Of a DNA stretch of 64,000 nucleotides, positions 13,185-26,190 are shown piece after piece. Every line of letters starts with the position of its first letter. Within the stretch, counting starts at the first letter, position 1. The notes beneath the pieces are model-generated. The model was not told where the DNA came from. It searched no databases and saw only the letters and a program-made list of their open reading frames with translations. The DNA comes from Eurosta solidaginis. Taxonomy: Eukaryota > Arthropoda > Insecta > Diptera > Tephritidae. The stretch is taken from assembly GCF_040869045.1 (NCBI RefSeq), contig NC_090319.1, forward strand, positions 264,570,897 to 264,634,896, given 5' to 3'. The translations under genes and the position numbers were made by a program.

Positions 13185-13560
13185 GAGTTAGGTTAGGTTA
13201 AGACGTCACATAGATTAAAAAAGTCCAACATGTTAGCAGAAGTTGACTTCCTTCTTCTGTTGTCCTTAACTAGGCCTAATTTGAAAGCCTGTGTGGGCAG
13301 TGTCTAGTCCGAATACCAGTCATCTTATTTTAATGATAAGTGTAAATTTGTAAGTCCAAGGTTGTAAGATCTGAACATGATCTTCGACGCTTTGCAGCCC
13401 GCGCTTGGGTCCACTACTTTTCTGCTAGGTCGATCATGTGCAACTTTCGTATTCTATTGAACTCACAAAATTTTTTTGAGACATCTACAGTGCAAGGTTC
13501 GAGGGATGCGCCGGGAGTTGCTAAGTATAGTTCTCTAACGACACATCGTGCTCTTGTAAG
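13185..13560 (-). pseudogene. LOA-type LINE 3' relic
   Basis: The plus strand reads AGAGTTAGGTTAGGTTAAG (the reverse of a CCTAACCTAACTC 3' tail), then CACATAGATTAAAAAAGTCC, then AGGCCTAATTTGAAAGCC and GGCAGTGTCTAGTCCGAATA. These match the reverse complement of the intact element's 3' UTR and of its codons around 33580-33640. Intervening parts are deleted and no frame survives. Confidence 0.65.
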
Positions 13561-13805
13561 TACCTCATAATGAGAGCCATAAGCGTAAAATTCTTTTTAA
13601 AATTAGCTGTTGAAATTACTAATGAAATCAGTTGTTTTTACATAAGAATCAGTTAAATTGTTTATGAATTAGTCGTTTTTACAGAATATTGTTAACTTGC
13701 GACCAACAGTTTTTCTTCTGTTGAAATCACTGTTGTTGAATAACTGTTAATCCAAGAACAACGAACCTAATTTGTTGATTCTACTAGCTTCTTTTCTTTC
13801 GGTGA
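13550..13805 (+). repeat. diverged right-end relic of the CACTGAAAG family
   Basis: It shares ordered motifs with the right end of 49989-51889: AATCAGTTGTTTTTAC, TTGTTAACTT, TTTCTTCTGTTGAAAT, a piece like AAGAACAACGAACC, and TTTGTTGATTCTACTAGC, ending TTTCTTTCGGTG in place of TTTCTTTCAGTG. It abuts the LOA relic at 13185-13560. Confidence 0.6.
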
Positions 13806-16299
13806 ACATATTGTTGACATGTATTATTTTATTTAATGTTAATTTTATGTGAGTTTTTTTTTTTTCAAGTTATGTTGGCATCACTAACGTTTAAAGCAGT
13901 ATTGTTTAAGTTCGTGTTGGTGTTGTACACTTTTTTTTTTTTTTGCTGATTGTTTGCATAAATACATTCGAATAGTTTTCTAGCAATGAGTGGTTGCGGA
14001 ATTATTTGTTTCTGCATTCAAACAAAAAAAGCGGTGTACAATTAAAACAAACTCTGGGAAATAAGTCATTAATGTTGCTATTCATTTGAATTGTGACGGT
14101 TGTAACTGGAATTTTGAATAGAGCTGATAAAGTTTTGCATACAAACAACAGTTAAAAAGCCGATATGAAGCATAACACAAATATTAACATAATTAACATT
14201 GTACTTGTTTTTTTTTTTTACTTCTGTGTAAAGAGACACCTGCGAGCATGAGAATATCTGACTAGTTTCTTCTAATAACAACAATCGTATTTATGTTTTT
14301 GTAGATTTTTATACAGCAACAGGATGTATGTTTTGGAGCGAGCGATAAGGTAGATGTTCTAAGTAAATATTTTTTTTTCGATTTTCTTATATTTATTTCT
14401 GGAATGATACCTAAAAAACAAATGAAACTTCCAAGATGTGACATTTTACTTTTTTTAGTCAGTTAATTGCTTATGCTCATGAGAATAGCTAGATAGTTGG
14501 GGTGCCAAATCTCCTTAAGAAAGGTGTGACGTGAGCGTACCGAAACGCTTAGCAGCATAACGTAAACTATTAGTTTCTCAAATGGCGTTGTTAACAACTC
14601 GGTTAAAGATATCATTTTTAAAAATAAACCATGAAGTTACGAAAAATTAAGACCATTAGGCAGATGCATCATTGTTTTCAGTTGAAACTAAACAAGTATA
14701 AAACCTCAAGGGTCAATCAGCAACAATTGTCATCAAATTTGAGTGAATCTCAAAAAAAAGTTTTCTTACCAAAAAAAAACTTGTACACGCACATAACGAG
14801 TCATTATCGAAGCAGAGCACAAATCTCTTTTTAATTTAAATTCGATGCCAAATTTTGGACCACAATTGTACAAACATATGCTTTTCGTATTTTTGTTGTT
14901 ACCTTTGATTGTTTGCCATTTTTGTTGATGCTACTGCTGACGAATTTTATTGCTAAAAACAATTACCATACCATGTCAACAACAGTTCAGCTAGCTAACC
15001 AATTACTCATTCATTCATTCAGCCAGCCAACAAACCAGCTGTCTAGCGCCCAACAACCAGGCATAACAGACAACAAGCCAAGCGACCATCAGTCAACTAT
15101 TCAACTAGTTATTATCTCTTGGTGTTTCATTTCATTTTATTACATTTACCCTGATCAGTATTGACTTAATTTGGCATTTGCTTTAAACATCATCAACCAA
15201 ATTTAAACAACGATCAATTTTATATACACACAATTTTTGTTGTATTGTTTGTATTTAACTTGCTTTGTTATTATAAACTTATGGTTATATATGTGTGTGT
15301 GTGTTTTGGTGCTAATTTGTATATGAATATTACAATTGATTTTGACATGAAATATGTTTGCAATGTAAACATATGAAATTACTGCTTTCTTATTGCTTTA
15401 TCCCCTTTTTGGTTTGGAGTTCTAAATGTTTTGAAACTAATAGACTATAGGTCTGTACTATTGTTATTGAGTAATTTTTATTCGATTTAACGCGATTTGA
15501 TTATAGCGCCAAAGGTATTGAAAAAGTGATTAAATATTTTACGACTCAATTCTGCGCTGATTTTTATGCACTAGATGTCGCTTGGCTGGCACGATAATTA
15601 GGTGAATTGCGAATAGACTTCCGACGCTGTACGAAGCTCTTCTGAGCACTTCTGCTAATGAAGAGATATTGAAAAGCAATTGTAAGCACTGCCAAAGAAC
15701 TATACGTAAGTTATTCATGTATTTCAGGGCTCTTCAAAATCGAAGCTGTAACTGTGTTAGTAAAAGTATTATGATGGTAGTGGTTTAGTCGTTGATCAGC
15801 GAGCAATGAAGCAAGGCGATTGCACGCACTGCCTGCTAACATTCAAAAAATATTTCATAAATATGCTTTGAAAATATTAACTTTTGTTTGCCAAATACGA
15901 CATTTTGAAATGCGTCAATAAACAATAGCTGCCTCCAATGTAGCTACTCTGCTTATTCAGCGAAAACTAACGCATTCAATGAACAAAATAATGCAGCAAT
16001 CAGTATGAATCAAACCTGCATTATTGTGCCATGAAATGAGGACCCTTGCTCTGGGTGTTAACAACGTGATTCACGGGTATGCTCTGTTGAATCTCAGCCA
16101 TTGTGCTAATGTTGAACAAATTTACGACGCTTTACGAAGCTCTTAAGGGAGGGAGTTCCTGAACCAGATACCTGAAAATTGTCATATTAAAGAGTTGGCT
16201 ATCGGGTGGTGTTGCAGTACCAACGAGAGCCTCTCTTTCTAATAAAAACTTGGCATCGCCAAGGCACTTTCCCGCTTTTAATTCGCACGCATACATTAC

Positions 16300-16317
16300 C
16301 CTCGATAGCTATCGAGG
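16300..16317. other. perfect 18-bp palindrome near an hth splice donor
   Basis: CCTCGATAGCTATCGAGG is its own reverse complement. It lies in the hth intron about 115 nt downstream of the GTAAGT donor of the exon at 16432-16482. In RNA it could form a short hairpin; as DNA it could be a symmetric protein site. No function is known to me. Confidence 0.9.
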
Positions 16318-16431
16318 TTTTAGTTATTTTAACCAAGCTTTAATCAATTTGCATTCTTCTTTCATGACTTATAAATAACTAATATGTGGCTCTTACTTAA
16401 ATGTGTTATTAGTTGAAATTTTGGTACTTAC

Positions 16432-16482
16432 TTTTTCTAACTCTAAAAGGTGAAACCGCAGTACTTGTATTGCTTGCACCAT
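16432..16482 (-). CDS. hth: homothorax internal micro-exon (MVQAIQVLRFHLLELEK)
   Basis: On the minus strand this 51-nt segment has 17 codons reading MVQAIQVLRFHLLELEK. It follows a 3' splice site (TTTTTTTAATTGCAG) and is followed directly by the donor GTAAGTACC. Both junctions are phase 0. The peptide matches the HM (MEIS/PKNOX N-terminal) domain of Homothorax/Meis; vertebrate MEIS genes also have a 51-nt exon here. Known role: Hth is a TALE homeodomain factor whose HM domain binds Extradenticle/Pbx, drives its nuclear import and forms Hox cofactor complexes. The preceding exon in the transcript is at 26546-26596, across a 10,063-bp intron. The next exon (expected to start VHELCDN) was not found between 1 and 16431. 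A LOA-type relic ends its homology near 16600, about 120 bp upstream of the acceptor. Identification is from recognising the peptide, not from a search. Confidence 0.95.
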
Positions 16483-16599
16483 CTGCAATTAAAAAAATTT
16501 ATTTATTAACAAAACGTGTAAAAATCATTTTCATATGTTTTTTTTTTTCTATTCTAGAGTTATGTTATATATAAATAATATATAGTGGCCAGCCTTGGT

Positions 16600-17612
16600 C
16601 AAGGCATCAAAATTAAACTTGTTGGGTAAATTCCATAGATCTAGTATGATCAGCATTATTGGTGCTCTGAGAACAACGCCAAGCGAAGCTTTTTAGATGA
16701 ATCTTGACATTCTACCACTGAATCTAGCTGGTTATCAGGCAGCGGCAACGTCAGCTCGATGTTTGGGATAGTTGTCCAATCGAAACAATAAAACCAAAGG
16801 ACACTCTAGCATACTACACAAATCAGGGTTTCTACATTCTAGCACATTCGACCACAACAGTTGGGGTACCTTCAACTCTCCTTCTGACTACCCAATCACT
16901 ATAGTACTTCCAGGCAGAAATATCTGCCGTCACACACAAAATATTGGCAGCAATGTATTTTTTTCAGCGATAGCCACGCTGCTATCAAATCTCTTGGGTC
17001 TTACTTCTTCAATTCTGAATAGCCAATCTCTTCAAGAGAAGGCCCAACAGAACCGTGTAAACCTCACATAGGCCCTAGGGCAGAGAGAAACAGTTTTCAA
17101 GCCAGCATGCAGCATGTCATATGTAAGCTTATGCTAAGAAAGCTCAATCACCGTCAAGCCGAAGAAAGACGGCTTTCAACACCGGAATATTGGACATCGA
17201 AGGAAACTTGGCCGAAATGGGATGCTAAAATATTCCGTCATGTTTACAATCTAAGAAGGGATAAAATTTTCACGCTTGTAGGATTACTAACTGGGCACTG
17301 CCTTTGAGGTAATCTTGCAGAAAGGTTAGGAGCGCCTTGCTTTCGTTACTGCAGGAGTTTCAAAGAGGATGAAGAGGAGAAAACGTAAATTCACCTCATC
17401 TGCAACTGCCTGGTGTGAATGGCGCAAGGCAGCGCTTTCTGGGAGCTCCCTTTCTGCAAAATCTGTACCAGATCAAGCACTTGGTAGTCTCTATCCTCAA
17501 AGTGTGTTCGAAGAGAAAAGGTAATGCTGTCTTTTTATGTTAGCAATACGGGCCTTATATCACTGACCTAAGTGTGCCCTCAGGCAGCCACTTCAACCTA
17601 ACCTAACCAAAA
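16600..17612 (+). pseudogene. LOA-type LINE 3' relic (RT end, RNase H, Cys/His tail, 3' end)
   Basis: Frame-shifted pieces read in order: GALRTTPSEAF (end of RT, like GALKTTPTAAL in the intact copy) near 16660, GHSSIL near 16798, FSDSHAAIKSLGS (RNase H) near 16960, LVGLLTGHCL near 17280-17306, a Cys/His-rich tail near 17340-17410 (FRYCRSF, HLICNC), and a 3' end CACTTCAACCTAACCTAACC at 17589-17608. Stops occur throughout. It lies antisense to hth, just upstream of the acceptor of the exon at 16432-16482. It differs enough from 30474-33953 to be another family of the same clade. Confidence 0.75.
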
Positions 17613-19907
17613 AAACCAGCTCAAAAGTACGCCTTGACTCAATCGATTTAACTTAAAATATATTTCTTTGGTACTTATGTTAATTTACTTATGTTAATTT
17701 TACAATTTATTTCAGTAATTACTGTTTCATTATTCCGGTGATGAAAAAATGTGACTTGAGCGTGTAGATAAACGTCGATAAGTTAAATTTTACGCTTCCT
17801 TTAAACGCACCTTAATTGGTTGTTCATAAATACAAAAGACTTAAGACACAAACTCGAAATAAAAAAATGCAAAACTTTTAATCCCTATCGCGCAGCACAA
17901 AACCATGGTTGGAGTGTGTGACTGGCGTAAAGTCGATGTATGTACATATGTACATTTTCGTTGTTGTAGTTGCTGCACGCGTAATTTATAAATTTCATGC
18001 TGTTAATTTAAAGGTTTTTATAAAGAAATCAGACGATTTCGCAACTCTTGGTGCAAAAATATTGTAAATATTAACTTTTCTTTGCATGCTTCATTTGGTG
18101 CGGCTGGCTGGCTTACTATATTTAGTTACGTTACTGATACTCAGAGTTTATTTCCAAATTTCTTCATTTTTTTTGTGCTCTTTTTATTCTTTCTTTTTTT
18201 TTTGTGCTTGCAGTTTTAGTCATTTTTAATCGCATTAAAAACGTTTTGAAATTTCAGGCTAATGATGATGACCAAAACGCATACATACATACTTTTTATA
18301 TAGAAATATGCAAACTTATACAAACATAAATAAATAAGCTTTACGACACTGCAAAAAAAAACAGTAAGGCAAAACTTCTTTATAAATATGGTTTGCAAAT
18401 TTTCCACAACCTTAATCACAACAGGCGGTAACGCTGTGCATTAATACGGCAAGTTTAACATTTGCTGAACAAACTTAACACACCTCCCTCACCGCCCGCT
18501 TCACATCTGCATACTTTCTCTTACTACATACTTCACACTGTTTTTCCTATACAACAACAATGCCTGCGCTCTCACAACAAAGTGGGTTGCCTATAAAAAA
18601 AACAGTCACTGTCAAATTTCAATGCTGCCAACAATAACAACTAAAATGTGTGAGCAATGCACTGCTTAAGAGGAACAAAAAAATAAATCTTGCTCTTGGC
18701 TGGATACCTTGTTACAGCCTCACCTAATTAAACTGTCAACTTGACATTTGACATTTTTACGATGCTTTGCAACCAGTAAAAACAAGTGGTGGCGCAAAAA
18801 CAACAACAACAACAAATCAACACAGCAGAAACTTGGCTATTAAAAAGTTTTACACCATGACTAAAATCGCTAACTGACGAATGGAAGAAAACGACAACAA
18901 AAATAAGGCTCATAAGGGTGTAACAACAAAAGAGCATAAAGAAATCAATAAACAACAAAAGCAACAATAATCATATACATATGTATAAAACAAGACATAG
19001 CATGACATATATTGACAAGTTCAGCTGTGCAACATATTGCAATTTTCTCGCCATACAAACCATAACAACATAATCATGGTGGATACGTACATTGGCTACA
19101 TAGCCTTGTGCTGTTAGCTTTGTTATGACAACAGGCTAGCGCTAACTATGTCCAAAACAGCTAGCAATAAGTAAAAACAAATAAGTAGAAATAAGTGCAG
19201 TTAATGGTAATGTAGCAAATATGCAATGAAAATAAAACTGAATTTATGACCAAGCATTGTTGGTCTCGGCGCTGCTATGGCCACCGCATGTAGGATCTAG
19301 TAGTCGCTGGTTGCTAGTAGTACTTAAAAAAATATGTAGCTATGTATGAAAAACATTAGGTATGTGTTACTAAATGCACATTTAAATGTTTATATTCAAC
19401 ATTTGGCGCGCATTCACACACACACTTACACATATCAAGATATGCATATATGAACAACGATTCATTCAAGGCATCATAAGACTGTTACCGCGTACTCTAA
19501 ATGTTGAGCATTGCATTGCAAAGCGAAGAGCGGAACGCATGACAGCTTTGGTTTGGAAGCGAGCCGTAATGATTTATGGCATAAGTACGAAGGCGCACTG
19601 TCAAACTGACAGTTGCAACAAAACACTACAACGCCATAAAATGACGCGCCACTGTTACATATCGTTGGTTATGGTAGAACTTTTATTGCTTTGTTGGTGT
19701 TTTGGTTTGTGTTGTTATTGCTTTTGTTAATGTTGCTGTAGCTATAGTTGTTGATGAACTTTTTGTTGTCACTACATAAACAGGGTGTGGGTGATGCTAA
19801 GTGTAAGAATTTTCGTATAAGCTCTCTATTATACAACTGAAGAGCATATTTAGAAACAAAACTGTGAACGAATATTAGTTGACGCTGGCTCGTCATATGC
19901 ATGCTTG

Positions 19908-19908
<1 letters not shown>

Positions 19909-19950
<42 letters not shown>
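19909..19950. repeat. (AT)n microsatellite
   Basis: About 20 uninterrupted AT units, immediately before the A-rich array at 19955-21260. Confidence 0.97.
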
Positions 19951-19952
<2 letters not shown>

Positions 19953-19954
19953 TT

Positions 19955-21260
19955 CCTTCAGAGGGAAATTGTGAAATTTGGGCAATTTTCTAAATGCTCT
20001 ATTAAATAATATATTTAAAATAAATCACCCCTCCACATACAGAGAAAGAAAAAATACAAAAAAAAGATTAATAATAATCTAAAAAAATGGAAAAAGATAT
20101 TGGTAAAAAATTTTCAAAAATTATAAAAATACAAAAAAAAAAAACAACAAAAAAATTAAAATTGCTCTCCAGGATAGTTTTTAGTACCAATCAAATTAAA
20201 ATTCTAGAAAATAAATTTAACAAAAAATTTAAGAAACCAATAAATATAAAAAAAATAAAGGAAAAAAATTTCGAAACAAAAGTTATTGCTCCTCTGATTA
20301 ATTTTAGTTGTTAAAATATTAAAAATATAACACATCTCAATGTACGGAAACTTCAAAGTTATATAAAAAATAAAATTAAATTAAATAAAAGAAAAATTAT
20401 AAAAATACTCGAAAAATTTAATTAAATAAAAAAATGTTCAAAAAAAAATTATAACTGCTCTTCGGAATAATTTTCGGTGTCAGTATATTTAAACAATATC
20501 ACAAGGAAATGTACAATATGCAAATGAAGAAAAATTAAATAAAAAATAAAACAAATTTAAAAAATATGATAGAAGAAATATTTTTTAACTATAAAAATAA
20601 TTTTAGAAATGTATAGCAATATAAAAAACTTAAAAAACATGTATAACTGCTATTTGAATAAGTTGCCGAGAAAATAATAATACTAAAAAATAGTAAAAAG
20701 AAATATTTAAAGTTTTTTTTCAAATAAAAAAACCAAAAAACATCAAAATACAAAAATATTATAGAAAAACCTACAATAATTATCAGTGCCAGAAAAAAAT
20801 ATAAAGACACAAAAAAAATTATTATAAGAATAAAAAGGAAGATTAGCAAAAATTTAAAAAAATAACTACAAAAAATATTTATTATAAAAATAAAAAAAAT
20901 TATAAAAAAGGGTACAACTGTCCTATTGAATCAATTTGTTCAAAATAATGAAATAAGCAAAATTTTTAAGAAGAATATTTTTTTTAATTAGTGAATACAA
21001 AATAAATGTAAAAAATAAAATTTAATCAAAGAAAATTATAAAATGGCTCTTGTTCATAGCTTTGGGTGTCAAAATATTTAAAATATATAAAACTTTAATA
21101 TACAGAGGTGGAAAAATTATATATAAAATTAAACTAAAGAAAATAAGTAGTAAAAAACTAAAAAAAAAATTTAAAAAAAAGAAATATAACAAAAGCCTGG
21201 ATTTAAAAATATGAATATGCATAAAAACAAATAAAAAAAGCTAAAAAGGTATAAAAAAAA
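19955..21260 (+). repeat. A-rich degenerate long-period tandem array
   Basis: The plus strand is mostly A with few C or G. Islands of a common motif (TAACTGCTCTTCGGAATAAT then TTTCGGTGTCAGTATATTTA in the clearest case) recur near 19996, 20161, 20284, 20450, 20642, 20914 and 21043. Each is usually followed by a piece like ATGTACRGARR and an AAAATTATATAAAAAATAAA stretch. Spacing is about 120-270 bp. The short ORFs here are low-complexity artefacts. Confidence 0.7.
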
Positions 21261-22407
21261 CTGAAAACCATCATAAGAACCAATCCAAACCATACTTCTG
21301 AGTTCACTTTACTATTCCTTGCTCGGTCTCAAACCCTATACAGAAGTTTGTGATAAACTAACAAATCATATGAAAAAGTTCAAAATAATAAATGCATATT
21401 TGATATTATTCAAAAAGTATTTCGAGAGGTTAAAGTATGCTCAGCAACCATATTACAGCTCTGAAAAAAAATATTTCTTCATTTGGTATCAACGTATGGC
21501 AAATGAGGCTAAATTACGTGTCGTGTGAACATCATACAATAGAATCTCCACAAAGAAGCTCTCCTTCTTAGTTCACTCTCTCGTGCCTTATTCAACTTCA
21601 AACCAAAACGCAATTAACGTTTAATTCCATACAAGAATTTGAGAGCGAATAATCTCATGCATTGTTAGTTCTTAATGAACGCAATAGCGAACTATGCGAA
21701 ACTTGATAATTTTTCTTAATTTCTAATTTCCATAAAATATTAACTTAGCGCAAGCTTTTCAATATAATTTTCTAAGCGGTATAGCTATATAGTATGTATT
21801 ATAATTGCAATTCAACTTTGATTGCTAATAACACACTCGCCGCATCAAAAATTTTATTGTATCGCCCATATCTAATGCATAATTGCACTTTGAAGCTACC
21901 ACGCAAAGCATTTTCATTGTTATCATTTCATGCAAAAAACAATTTCGTATGCAACACACAACTTGCTATCAACGCTTTAACTAACCATTTAATACTAATT
22001 CCAACACGTTATAAATGCACTTTTAGTGCGATTAAAGTGTCACTTTAACGATGTGACATTATTGGTATGCACACTTTGTTTTCACTGCATTACATTGCGT
22101 TGATTGGTAATTACATCCGTGATATGGATATATGTATGGGAATGATTACTGTAATGGTATGTATATTTGTAATTTTTCAAAAGGGTTTTCCACCAGATGT
22201 ATCGAATTGTTTTCGATTCTTACTAGCACGGATATGAATATCCAGCTTTGTTCTTTTTTTGTCGCAGTGTAATAATGGTTGAGAACAGTGCAATGAATAA
22301 CGATTAGGAATTTTTTCTGAATTTTTTTTTCATTTAGAGCTTGATTTGCCATGTACTAGTACAAAATAACGTTGCCGATGCCGTGATAATCTGTGATTGT
22401 GACCTCT

Positions 22408-22443
22408 CAGTCACAGTGGTTTTTCCCCGTGACTGTGACTGAA
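22408..22443. other. short inverted repeat
   Basis: TCAGTCACAG near 22409 and CTGTGACTGA near 22433 form a 10-bp stem around a loop of about 15 nt (TGGTTTTTCCCCGTGA region). No poly(T) or other context suggests a gene. Confidence 0.6.
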
Positions 22444-25419
22444 TCAGAACAAATGCCTAGGCAAAAGCATGGCGGAACCAGAAACAGGTGACGTTCGGAA
22501 CTTTGATGATCGGTGCTTTTATAATATGATTGGACACTTCAACTTCCAGTGCCGTACGAATTTGACATTAGTCTCTTTCCCTCTCTATCACCCTCAATCC
22601 GTTTCTCCCTTTTTATTTTATTAGGCTGATTTTTCAAATTTCAAAACATCTATCGAAAGGCAAGCATGCCTGATCTAAAAACCCTCACTTATAAGTACGT
22701 CTCCTTATATCATATCAAGGCTAGCAGACTACGGAGCATAAAGCTTTAAGCTGAATGCTATGCCTTCGCTTTTATATTCAAAATATGTACATATGTACTT
22801 ATCCATACACACAATTGTGAGCGCGAAAATGTCGTACGGCTCATTTAAATGCTACGCGTCATATGCGCCTACGCCACAATGTGGCAACTTCACATGTACA
22901 TACATACATACATATGTAAGTATCACTGAGATATTTTTCATTGTTGCAAATTGCACTTTGAGCCGGTATAGTATTCTTCATACACAAACATATAAACAAA
23001 TTTACAATGAAACTACATTTAATTTAATAGTGCGGCATGCCACTTAAGCAGCTCGTGGTTATATTATAAAGATGCCAGATGCAGCAGAAGCTTTGGTATG
23101 ACTGTATATGTAGTAAAAATTTTACGATTAAATTTTACTGTTTTTTGTATAGTCGGTGAGACTTGCACTAGACTTGCATGCGGTGAAGCTGCCTCTGGTG
23201 TGTATTGTTGCATAGTGGCATATTGACATATTGCTGGGATTTTACATGCATTAATAAAATAAAATGTTTAAAATTCATTACACATGTTGATAACAGTGTT
23301 GCCAATCTACAAATGTGAAATAGGACTAGAATTGATGAAAAAATTGTAGTAAATATGTGTTTTTTGTATCGAAAATATGAAATGCTGCTTACTTACGTTT
23401 TATAAACTATTTTTATTAAAAAAGATTATGGAAATATTTTTGATAAAAATTTTTGAAGAGCAGATAACTTCATATGTATGTGAATATTATTTGTTTCTCT
23501 CGTATGCGCTTTCCGAAATATAATAGAAGATTCCCTGAAAATAGCTCAACACCTAAAACGATTTGCCTTTGACACGAAATTTCCAAGGAGAGATACAAAA
23601 TCGTTTCAAAATACTACAAGCTTATGGCTTGTCTGATAATTGAACAATCTAAACGAAAAACATCTATTTTCTCATATTCAAAAAGTGTAGTTAATTGTCT
23701 ACATTTATTGTATGGTGAGTACTTTGGTACATATATTAATACTCTAGAGAGGGGAAACGTTTATTTTTGCAGTACTGAATGATTACTAATTTTGTAAATA
23801 TTTTTTCATGGGCGTTTTTTTTAATACTTTTTCTCAATTCTTTTTTGCTTCATTCAGCCTTCACCACACACTATTATTTGCTGAGCAAGGAATTTACCGC
23901 ACCATGCATACCAGCGACAACAAATACCCCGCATTGGCACAAGCTGAGCTCTCAGCTGTATTTAGTAGTCAAACTCTTGGCAATAAAATAAGCTAACAAC
24001 TCAGTTATTGGAGGAATGATTGTTTTTAACTTCTTTTTCTCATGTATGTACATTTTATTATTGTAAATGTCGAAAAAGTGTATAGTTTTTTTTTTTTTTT
24101 TTTTTTTTGCATTTATGTCCAACAACAAACGAATGGCGTATGTGGGCCGCACGATCATAAGTATATACCTACATAAGTTTCAGCCTCTTTGGAGGCACAG
24201 TCGTGCAATTGTATCTAGATACTTGTAGAGTTGTTGCATTGTTCGTAGGCAGGCAGTGAGATTGCGCTGTAAAAGCAAATAAGCTTAGTGTGTGTGTGTG
24301 TTCCTAACAATGAATGCGGCGCGATTTTACGTCACAACTTTGTATTTGTTTATGCATCGTACTGCTTTGACATGCCGGATCAAAGCCACTTGAGATTAAG
24401 AATGATAATTTTGTGTTGCATTTAAATTTTAACATTCGTTTTTTTTTCTAATTTATTTTTTCTACTTTTTTCATTATTTTTTATTTGTTTTGTAATTTTT
24501 GCAAAAGTTTTTGTAATAGTAGAAAAAAATTGTAAGCATTACAATGACATTGAACTTACTTGACAACTGTCGTGCGCATAAAACCTGCCCCACAGCAGTC
24601 CAATTCTGCGCTTATTCCAGTGGACTGGCGATCAATTGTGACATATTTATTTAAGCAACAAATAAAAATGTTTACAACGAGTCTCAGTTAAAGCAGCGAC
24701 TGCTACACATCTAATTGAATTGAATTGGAAAATGTATATCTACATACTAATATAAATAAAAATGCAGCGTGGTTTATACCGTGTAGGAAAGTCAGTAACT
24801 AGTGTACAACTTTCTACTTCAGAACTAGACCTTAAGTCCGAAAAAAGAACTAGCTCGATAGAAAGTGTCATGCAGCGGAGGACAATTTCCACCTCATAGG
24901 ACATCGCCTTAAGTCGCCAGTTTAAAGCATGTATAAGATATTGAGAACAAACTATTAATGGTTCCGAATGCACCAGTTCAGAACTAGACATTTTCCCAAC
25001 AGGGTATGTATAGTGCATTAAATATGTATTTGTGTGTTTGCTTACAGCTAAGTTTATTTCATTGCATTTTTTTATAGTTTTCAGTTTAGTGTTTTAAATT
25101 TTTGCGATTTATTCGAGGTCAAGGTGAACTTGTTTATTGCAGCGCTATACTATAAACATATATATGCAGCATATGAAGTGTGAGGGCAACATATTGAAGC
25201 CTTTTGTTAAAACTTGGTATGCTTTCTTTGTTTAGGTACGTCTGTGCACTATACATTGCACCCTAAATCCAAAACTGCCACAATTCTGCACCTACACGAC
25301 ATGCAAATAAATGCTAAAAAGCATCCGAAGCTCTCGAGGGTACCCTAATAAATATCAGTCATGCGCTTTCTTCTATATCCTAAATTCTTTCACTATTACA
25401 TTTTTTATAAGTAAATACA

Positions 25420-26190
25420 CAGTTAAAAATTTTAGCTTGAATTTTAAATCACTACTCGGTATTGGAATTTTTCAAACTTTTTTTTACTAAATTTTAAACC
25501 TCTGCCTCTGCTGCGTTTTTGATTTTAATTCGGTTTAGAATTTAAACTTAATTTAATTAAAATAAGTTAAAATTTAAACTATTTTAAAACAAATCTGAAA
25601 AGTTTAACTAGTCAAAAAAGAAACTGGTAGACTCTTCTGGTTGGAAGACAAAACCACAAAGTTTTAACTTATTGCTGAAAATACAAAAATAAAAAATCAA
25701 TTTTTAACAGTACTGAAAGTCATAGATTATTTTGCACAACTTTTTGTTGGGCTTAGATGAAATCCTAGTGATTTACTACTGCCGTTTTAAATTTTATTCG
25801 GTTTAAATTTTAAACTTTGTTGAACAACAAGTTAAAAATCTCAAAATTATTTTACAACAAAACCATAAAGTATAAGACAACTTAAATTTAACTTGTAGTC
25901 GCTTCTAGCTTGTAAACTAAACCAAAAAATTTAAAAATATAAAAATAATATAAACGCTTCTGGTTTTAAGACAAAACCACAATGGTTACACTTACTAAAG
26001 CATTTTGAATCGGAACCTGCAGGCGATTGCAAAACCTTTTTTAAATACAAGTGTGTATTTCTCTGGTTTAAAATTAAAACCTAGCTCTGTGCGCTCATTT
26101 TCACGAAAACCGGTTTAATCTTTAAACGAATTTGGTTTGGTCCAATCAATAGACCAAAAAACTTTTAGACTTAAATTTTATCTTTTGACT
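25420..26190 (+). repeat. degenerate repeat zone rich in GTTTAAATTTTAA
   Basis: CTTCTGGTTGGAAGACAAAA near 25635, CTTCTAGCTTGTAAACTAAA near 25903 and CTTCTGGTTTTAAGACAAAA near 25957 are diverged copies of one block. TTCGGTTTAGAATTTAAACT (25529) and TTCGGTTTAAATTTTAAACT (25797) are copies of another. A low-order tandem repeat is likely. Confidence 0.6.

Larger units (their letters stand above)
1..16431 (-). other. hth: hth intron downstream of the 16432-16482 exon (partial)
   Basis: It starts at the GTAAGTACC donor (rc ending at 16431) and runs off the left edge. Stretches without any recognised element are 1-711 (AT microsatellite and poly(T) near 51-80), 2705-4560 apart from a diverged duplication at 2970-3330, 4620-6770, 7860-9014 (A-rich on the plus strand around 8000-8320), 11850-13184 (long A tracts) and 13806-16299. 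Short ORFs here carry no recognisable domain and look like chance. Confidence 0.75.

Noticed and set aside
15625..16145. Repeated CGACGCTNTACGAAGCTCTT (15624 and 16127)
   Set aside because: Only about 20 bp are shared; insufficient to define an element.
1..16431. Next hth exon (VHELCDN...)
   Set aside because: Looked on the minus strand for the conserved HELCDNF and KGKMPIDL codons and splice sites; not found, so presumed beyond the left edge.
19386..19730. 114-aa plus-strand ORF
   Set aside because: No recognisable domain, cysteine-rich low-complexity end, AT-rich context and no splice or promoter support; chance ORF.
20087..21222. Lysine- or phenylalanine-rich ORFs on both strands
   Set aside because: Translation of A-rich tandem repeat DNA.
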